NCBI RefSeq assembly: GCF_963678635.1
Contig: NC_087066.1
Location: 4,650,485-4,714,484 of the forward strand
Reading direction: 5' to 3'
DNA length: 64,000 bases
Origin: Symsagittifera roscoffensis
Taxonomy: Eukaryota > Xenacoelomorpha > Acoela > Convolutidae
Positions 56,901 to 64,000 of the stretch are shown here, in pieces. Every line of letters starts with the position of its first letter. The first letter of the stretch is position 1. Below the pieces are notes generated by a model. That model made no database searches. It saw only the letters and a list, made by a program, of their open reading frames with translations, and had not been told where the DNA came from. Made by a program: the position numbers and the translations under genes.

Positions 56901-59900
56901 TTCCGTTGTTGAGCTGGTGGGGATTTCCATCTCTCTTTCTACGTCGAGCAGTTTCTTTGGCTCGTAGCTACTCTTGTAGGCTGCTGTCTTCCATCGTGCC
57001 AGAACCATGGGGGCCGTCTCTCTCAAGTTTTTCTCCGAGACCGCATCCGCTGAAGGACTGCCCAATCCCTCCACGTCTCTCTTCCTCTTGCGAGACCTCA
57101 CGTCTTTACTCGGGGGGCGTCGTCATTATCATCACTGATTCGACTTCCTTGTCTCCATCCAACCCTTCCAACTCTTGACTCCCCCTGCTCGAGCCTTAAA
57201 GATATTAGTACTTTTAATTATATTACTAGTTCCGACCTTATCCCCCCTTACATGTTCAATTACTTTATTGTCAGTTTTTTATTTACATTTTTCTTCCTTG
57301 GTCTTCCGTGATGCCTTCCTCAACTCGACCATCTTACTCAGCAGCTCTCATCTAGCTTTCTCCTCCAGACCTGTCCCCATCAGGACAGGCTCTCCGAATT
57401 TCACCACCGTGTCCCACAGCTCCTCCTTGAAATCATCCAATGTGGTCTCTTCATCCACTTCTCGATTAAAATCGCTCAAGAATCTTCGCCAAGCGTCCTC
57501 ATCCATAGTGCCTAGGAAAGCATCCCTGTTTCCCTCGAATGTGTTCTTCTCCCTTCTTTCCGCGCTCAGAAAATCATCCCCATGTTAGGATTCTTGCTCG
57601 TCAGTGGTAACTCTAGATTCTTGCGGGGAGATGAGGTCAGAGGTGGCGTGGGGGTGTCTGCCCAATTTTCTCCACTCATACCCTTCAACAGCTCTTGCGT
57701 GGTGAACTCCTCTTCCGATGGTTTTTGCTCCGGTGTGTTTCCCACTTCCATATCCTCTCCTGCCTCGCTGAGAATCTCGTCCATGCTCTCCTCTCCCGAT
57801 TCTGCTTCACTTCTCTCAAGAATCCTCCTGAATCGATCTTCTACAGGACCCCTCCTTTTATCCCCCGGGGTGTCCACCGATAGGGGTGATGGTGTCGCTG
57901 GACCCGTTTTCTTATACTCTGTCAGAGCCACATACAAGGGGCCTCCTGCATCCAGCTCCTTCCCCTCCTGTCTCATCTCCACTTGCTCCAGTCCGTAAGG
58001 TGCCCGGTATCTTCTCGTGGCAAACACCATCTCATCTCCTTTTAGTGCGATGTGTCCTTCCTCCACGATCATCCTGCCATCGTCCCACACCGGCAACTTG
58101 TTCTCCAGACCTGCCCGCTCAAGTGTACTCAAGGCTTCTCACACCTCGAATTTCGGGGGCATCGAGCCTCTCATTTTCTTGGCTTGAGTTGTCCATGAAT
58201 TTATTTTCGCATCGCTGGTATGAAAATAAATTGCTGCAGTGTAGCCGATGAAGAGGGGATCCCAGCCATCGATGAACTCCCTCTGTTGTTCTTCGGTTGC
58301 TGCTCTCGCGAACAGGGACGGGACCACCAGGGAGCTGTTCATCCCCAGGGTCATTCTCCTCACTGTTGGAAACTCTGGAATGCTTGCTGATAGGACTTCC
58401 TTCTCCAATATCGTCTCTGGCTCTCTTTTCACCAACTCGAAGCTTTTCTTCCATGCGGGAATTCTCAAGATCTATTGTCCATTTGCTGTCAGGGGATTTA
58501 GGTTCCAGAACTTGGGATAGGTTTCGATGGGGCCTTCGCGCTTACCTCCCATCCTGCACTGCAGTTGTCCTCGGAAACTGTATATCACCAACTCCGGATC
58601 CTTCACCTTTCCGAAGAGCACCGTGTTGATCATTTGTGCCCTTAGCAACTCCTGCTGACACCAATTGAGCGTCGTCCCATCTAGTATGCTTATGAGGCTC
58701 AAGTGGGTCACTGAGTAGCGATAAGCTGTCACCAGATGAACTGGAAACGCGTACGTGACGGCCGGTCCATAAATGCAGGTTACGACCTTCTCTAGCCACC
58801 GGATCATCCCCATGGGGTCCGATCTCATGGCCAGGCATAAGTCCGTCAACAGAGGCATGCTCCCATTCACTTTCATCCACTCATCTCGCGTCTTCGGGCT
58901 CTTTTCTTCACCAGTCAGGTGCCGGTTTTGCATCAGTAGGTACTGCACTAGCAGCGTCTTTAGTCCGGCAGCACACTTATACGAATAGGTGTCAGTACTC
59001 GAGTGTGTTCTTCCCATCGACAGAGGCTCTCCGTATTTCATTAGTCGGTGAAATGACATCAGTTCCCCATGGGTTAGTAACACCAATGCCAAATACCCGT
59101 CAATCCGGAGTGTGTCCACGCCCCGACTGAACATGTACGCTGGGCCCATATTGAACAGGTACCTTGGGTAAACCAGGTACAGTGCCAACAACAGACTGAT
59201 GAGCATGTTCAAGATTTCCTGCATGAAGGCTCCAAAGATGGTCTCTTTCGCGCTGTACACTCCAGCGATGAACTCCTTTCCCCAACAAGGACTCAAGAAC
59301 TCAAGAATCTCGTGATCCCTCCTCGTCTTCAGCTCACCCCTTGCGTGCTCCCTCCAGAATCCTCCAATCGTGACCTCGTTGGCTGCTGTGACGAACCTGG
59401 CCACCGTCATTTCCCTCTTCTCGGCCACTTCCAGTTGCTCCTTAAGAAAATCCCAGATTTGCTTCACAAGAGGTGGGGCATCCTCTCTTGTCTTCTCCGT
59501 GGCGTTCTCCAGCCTTGGTGTCAGGAAGGGCCATCTGCCTCTCTCTTGTGTCAGTCGATACACCATCGACTCCAGCTGCTTCTCCGCTGCGGCCACGTTC
59601 TTCCTTTCGTTGCTCGGCCCTCTAGACTTACTGGTGGAGCTTGTGATAGTCAACTCCATACTTCGAAACCACAGACTGGCCGTCAGGTGAGTCACTACTG
59701 GATGATCATCCCCTATAACCGGACTGAGCTTTAGTTGCCTAGCGAAGTTTGATATCTCCAGCAAGAGGACCTCGTCCAATACAATGAGGATGTCTGCCAA
59801 CTCGTAGAAGCCCCTCAACGCGTGGGACACATCCGCCCACGCCGCCGCCAGTTCTGACTTGCGAAGTCTCAAGTCCGTTGGTTCCAACTCCCGATTGGGA

Positions 59901-62598
59901 GCTGCCATCAGAATACGCCACCCATTCCCTTCCGCTATCAAGATCAAGATCGCATATACAAATTAAAGAGCGGGAGGCATGCTCGCGTACTCGGGGGACG
60001 TCGTGAACACTACTTTTGTCTTGGAGCCAAATCGTGAGGCAACGTTCTCTTGTACTTCGTTCATAGCTGCAAATAACGTCTGGATAGCTTCCCCGATCTT
60101 CTTCGGTGCTGGTTCATCACCCTTGAAATGCTCAAGAAACCCTGTCGCATGCAAGTGATCATTCATTCCTGCAAACAGTAGTAGCTCAGGCTCGCAAGGC
60201 ATCTCCGATTTTATTGCCACCACCAAGGTTAACATCTGGTTTAGCTCCGCTCCCGGTAGTGAGTATATCAGAAATTCCGGCCAAAATAACTTGGGAGACG
60301 TTCCCCCAAAATCCGATCCCGCCACGATGACCACCCTCGCAGCGGCTGGATCTGCCCTGTCATAAACTGCCAAGGTTTTGGCCAGCTGCGTGTTCCCGCA
60401 GGGTTTCCCGTATCTGGGGTCGTCGGCTAATCTCGTACCCTCATACGCGGCGTCCGGTAGTTCCATCTCCCACGGGTCCAACAGTTTGTCCACCACCCTC
60501 AACTGTGCTGGAGTTGCCAACCTAATCCTGGCAATGCTGGTTCGATGCTTGGGAGGCTCCACCACGAGTCCCGGACTCCCCAGCGACTTGAGAGGCCTAA
60601 AGTTGATGGGTCCCATGACCGATTTCGTGAGAATCCCAGTCAGATCCGCTGTCTCCATTATTTTCGCTCTCGAGAAATGCGTCTCGTGAGCCTTCAGCCA
60701 GTCCACGCACTGGTGTCTACCCAAATCTTCGTGCGACACCCGCTCAAGACCCAAAGCTTCCGCCAACTCTAGCCTGCACTCCAGATCTTCAAAGTCCAGC
60801 TCCTTCACCTTCTCCACATATCTCGACCTACTGGTCTCCGCTGGCCTCTCCGGTTTCTTTTTCTCCGCCACCACCACCGAGGATATTACCGAACCCTGAG
60901 GAGTTGATGACGATGCCTCCTCGAGGAGGATGCATTGTCAGGGAAAGCAGATCGCTCCATCTGCTCGGCTACGTCCAGTAGTCCAACGGGGAGGACGCTC
61001 CTTTGGTGTATCAGCCTGATTATTTCATTCAGGTTACGCACTTTTGTATTCATCTCCATTGCATGTTGGTCCACTTTCATGTTATAAGGAATGGTGCACA
61101 CCGTGAGAATGGCAGGATCCATTTGAATCCGCAATTCCTCAAGAATGCAGCTCATCTTGTCATGCAGCCTCGTCACCTTCCTTGCCTCCCCCCTAGACAC
61201 GTCGTTCGTCTCGACCATCAGAGTTACCGTGTATACTCTTGCCATCCCTAGCATCTCAAGTGTTGCCAACATCTGCGGCGTCGCAGCTCCAGCGAAACTC
61301 AAGATCCCCGTTTCCAATGGGACTGAATCCGGGTCAGCACCCGCAACAAGCTGTCCCCTATGATCAGGTGGACCGCCCCCTCAGGCACACGTGGCTGCGT
61401 GAGGTATTCCACCCAAGCCGCGTCATGGAAGCAATCCCTCCTGTCTCTCTGCGCCGCGCTCCAATCCACCCGATTGTGCCTGTGGTATCTGCCTTCCGTA
61501 TTCTTCTTGTAACTTGAGATCACCACACTCCTGACAGGTTGCTCCCTCCACGTCGAGGGTAGCTCCACTCTTGCTGGACTCTCACGACTCCTTAGCTGTA
61601 GCCGCTCGTTCAACTCTTTCAGTCGTGACGAGCTACCGCTCACCTGACTACTACTCTGGGTTGAACTTGGAGTATATCCAGGCAGCGCGACGTCCATCAA
61701 TGGGCGTATTATTTGTGTCTCTAGGCCACGCAGGGAGGACGTTGATTCAGTTGGTATCCACACCTCCAACCCCTCATTCATATGTTCTTGCCGCGCGATC
61801 AAGGTTAAATCGTCCCTTCGATCTAGGAGCTTCGTCCACCTCCATACGTGACTCTGGCCTTCAGCCGGTAACCATCCGCTCTTTGGGCCTAGCCCCTTTC
61901 TGCATGTCAAGCTCGCGTTGTCGTTGCTAAATCCTTTCAAGCTCCGACTTCAGCTGCTCACAATTCGCGGCATTCTCTCGTACTCTTTGTTCCTGTAGAT
62001 GCTCAGCTCTCAACATATCCAGTTCCCTCCGCGCTTGGTCCTTTTCGACGACCGCTTGATCCCTCTCAAGTTTCGCCTGATCTCTCTCAAGCTTCGCTTG
62101 ATTCCGGTCGAGGTCCGCCTTGTTGCTCTCCCGCTGAGTCCTCTCAAGCTCTCTCTTCATGATACTGAGGTCTGGATACGCTTCCCCCGTTTGTTGCGCC
62201 CGTGACATCGATGGTATCTTGCTCGTGCTCTGGCCTGTAGATCTGACTGATGGTCTGATCGGCAGTGGGAACTCCCCTGCACCATACTCGGTATTGTTAC
62301 TCAAGCCAGGGTTCCTTGCCAAGTCGAACCCCCTTATTGCTCCATCCACGTTCCAGGACAGCCATCTGGTTTGCTCTTGGTTGGATATTCCATCGGTGGT
62401 GTAGCCGAGCATCAAAACCGCTTCTGTCGCAGACTCCCGGCACTCGCCCTGTTCCTCCAACTGAAGGATGGTATTCAGCATCACTGCCATTCTCTAATCC
62501 ACTTGAGTGTAATCCAGGTCCCTCAGGCGTCTGTACAACTCATCAAGTGTGGGCTTTTTCAAAGCCGATGGCATGGACTTCCAGAATCGATCTGCCAT
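54000..62598 (-). pseudogene. ORF3 of family I, copy 4 (many stops, SGNH domain deleted in part)
   Basis: ATG at 62598-62596, matching copy 2. The coiled coil (about 62180-61930) has heptads of ERDQ type. The SGNH hydrolase keeps GDSL (near 61350) but GTND reads ETND, and block V plus its linker are deleted with a frameshift near 60890-60930. The second SGNH-like module is intact in sequence (GSDF, PGAELNQ, GMNDHLH near 60165). The C-terminal Cys motif is kept near 55590-55530. Stops: 62494 TAG, 61927 TAG, 59963 TAA (Gln), 58472 TAG (Glu), 58139 TGA (Arg), 56634 TAG, 56337 TAG (Trp), 54309 TGA (Trp). Frameshifts lie near 61310, 57580 and a G-run near 57180. The region across the copy 1 stop at 6058 is open here. 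The final stop is TGA at 54002-54000. Confidence 0.8.
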
Positions 62599-63080
62599 TT
62601 CTGTAACTTCCAGGTGATCTTGAGTATTAGCAACTTGAGTTTTACCTGAGCAACTTGAGTTTTACCTTAGCAACTTGAGTTTTACCTTAGCAACTTGAGT
62701 TTTACTTCTTGAAGCGTCGTTCAATTTGCGTTTTCGTTTAAGGACTTCCTTTCTTCAATTGAATGCAGTTGGGTAGTCAATTTGACTTTACCAAATCAAT
62801 CTGAAAATAACACCCGATTTTTAGACTAACAGGCTGTGTTCCTAACCTAAAAACCCACTTTACCACTATAGTTAAAACCCTTTCCTTTTCGTCCTACTAA
62901 AATAGTTCAATTGGAAATTTTCTAAAAACATGCAGATTCATTTTATGTTTTAGCACCATCAATCATTTAAAATTTCAATTGTCATGCCAATCACCTCTAA
63001 GATTCTTTACCTGTTTGTACCCCCACACCTAACTCGAGATTCTCCCCTCATGCCCAACTCGAGACCCCCGTGCACCCGAC
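62599..63080 (-). other. Pol-ORF3 intergenic region, copy 4
   Basis: About 480 bp without a gene. It contains short tandem copies of a CAACTTGAGTTTTAC-type unit at about 62625-62706 and the acceptor-like site at 62811-62820. Confidence 0.6.
62811..62820 (-). promoter_or_regulatory. Predicted 3' splice acceptor for ORF3, copy 4
   Basis: Reverse strand TTATTTTCAG followed by ATTG, about 210 bp before the ORF3 ATG, as in copy 2. Confidence 0.5.
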
Positions 63081-64000
63081 TCAGGCGATGCTCAAGTAGT
63101 ATTTCTTATGAAGATGCACCATTATCTCAGTTTCTGCGAAGACCACGTGTAGGACAGCGTACAATTCCCTTGGGCTCAATTTGCCCCGGTTTGGGTCATA
63201 CACCGGCATTGAGACCTCCGTTATCCCTCTTTCAATCATGAAGTCTCGTAGTCTTGTTAGTGCCAACATCACGTGTTCGGGATCGATCGTGTTCCTGTCA
63301 TTGACCCTCGTCACTAGGAAGCACAGGTATTTGCCCGGGACTTGTGCTACTGATGGTGGAAGCGCGGCCATTCCTCCCAGTCCCGGTCTCTGTCTAAACA
63401 GAAACTCCACGTTCTGGTACTCTCTCTTGAAGTCAGCCTCCAGTCTTGATTTTAAACTCATATCCGCCGTGATACAGATTGCGCTAGTCCTGTCTGACAG
63501 AATGAAGTCACTATCCGTTATCAGGATATTTTCCGAGTATTCGTTTGGTATTTCAAACTTCGTTTTGAAATTCCGTCCTATGGTAGGCTCGGCCTCCTCC
63601 CCATCCAGTTCCAGTCCGCACGTTTCTCTCACTTCTCTGAGTTTCTTTATCATTAAATTTTCGGTGTGGGTAAGTCAAAAATATTTATCGACGTCCCCGT
63701 CGATGATGCTGGGTCTGAATTATCTGGCGGAATGTCGAGCGGGCTGTCTGTTGCCGTCCAGCCGAAAAGAGGATTCTCCGTTTTCATGTACTTCCCCGCT
63801 GATATGTCAACTTGCTGTTTGCTTTGTCCTTCTTCGCTTCCGTTCTTGACATCGCGCATCCATTCTAATATCCTCAGGTTCGTATTCTCCCTCCTCTCTA
63901 TCTCGCTCTGTTCTAAATCCGTCTCCCGCTCCGGTGTCGAGTAGTCTTCCTGTGGGTAGTGTTCATTATCATCGATGATTTTCCATTCACCATCTGCCAC
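63081..64000 (-). pseudogene. pol: Acidic linker and macrodomain end of Pol, copy 4
   Basis: Enters from the right edge. The acidic linker (64000 to about 63690) matches copy 2. At 63675/63676 the 19-nt internal PPT is missing, which shifts the frame and ends it at 63653. The offset frame holds the whole macrodomain-like region to a stop at 63083-63081 without other breaks: TDSDF, ITADMS, GGMAALPP, GKYLCFLVTR, SMPVYDPNRG and VHLHKKYY. It lacks the internal stop seen in copy 2. Confidence 0.8.

Larger units (their letters stand above)
52598..64000 (-). mobile_element. Family I giant LTR retrotransposon, copy 4 (3' part)
   Basis: On the reverse strand: 3' LTR, PPT, 3' UTR, ORF3, intergenic region and the macrodomain end of pol. 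The remainder lies beyond the right edge. Collinear with copies 1 and 2, but the most decayed of the three. Confidence 0.85.

Noticed and set aside
12000-62500. Stop-codon reassignment or programmed readthrough explaining the many in-frame stops
   Set aside because: The stops replace Trp, Gln, Glu, Lys, Ser, Arg and His at different places in each copy, and all three stop types occur; ordinary decay fits better.

Overview
This window is eukaryotic DNA made almost entirely of very large Ty3/Gypsy-type LTR retrotransposons. The animal-style Gag with two CCHC knuckles, PR-RT-RNase H-integrase order, long LTRs and splice-type sites suggest an invertebrate animal genome; the species cannot be named from sequence alone. 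No host protein gene, tRNA, rRNA or CRISPR array was recognised.

Layout. (1) Bases 1-8594, + strand: 3' part of copy 1 (family I), with most of its giant third ORF (ORF3), 3' UTR, polypurine tract (PPT) and 3' LTR. (2) 8595-27329, +: copy 2 (family I), from a 5'-truncated LTR through PBS, a 2.9 kb leader with two tandem arrays, gag, pol and an ORF3 whose C-terminal half is deleted, to the 3' LTR. (3) 27330-27421: a 92-bp rearranged spacer. (4) 27422-52080, +: copy 3 (family II), an essentially full-length element of about 24.7 kb whose two LTRs are about 98% identical by eye. (5) 52081-52597: unassigned sequence. (6) 52598-64000, - strand: 3' part of copy 4 (family I), facing copy 3 tail to tail and running out of the window.

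Element plan, consistent between families: LTR (0.9 kb) - PBS - about 2.9 kb leader with family-specific short repeats - gag - PR - RT - RNase H - integrase (HHCC, DD35E, GPF) - acidic linker - macrodomain - splice acceptor - ORF3 (about 2,900-2,960 codons) - PPT - LTR. ORF3 carries an N-terminal coiled coil (clear in family I), an SGNH/GDSL esterase domain, a second SGNH-like module, a hydrophobic stretch and a C-terminal C-x4-C-x6-C-x4-C motif. No copy is intact: all carry in-frame stops, frameshifts or deletions at mostly copy-specific places.

What stands out: a TARG1/OARD1-like macrodomain at the end of pol, an esterase-bearing giant ORF3 behind a conserved splice acceptor, extra internal copies of the PPT decamer GTCCGGGGAG inside pol (central-PPT-like), and a full LTR followed by a 5'-truncated LTR before the PBS in both families.
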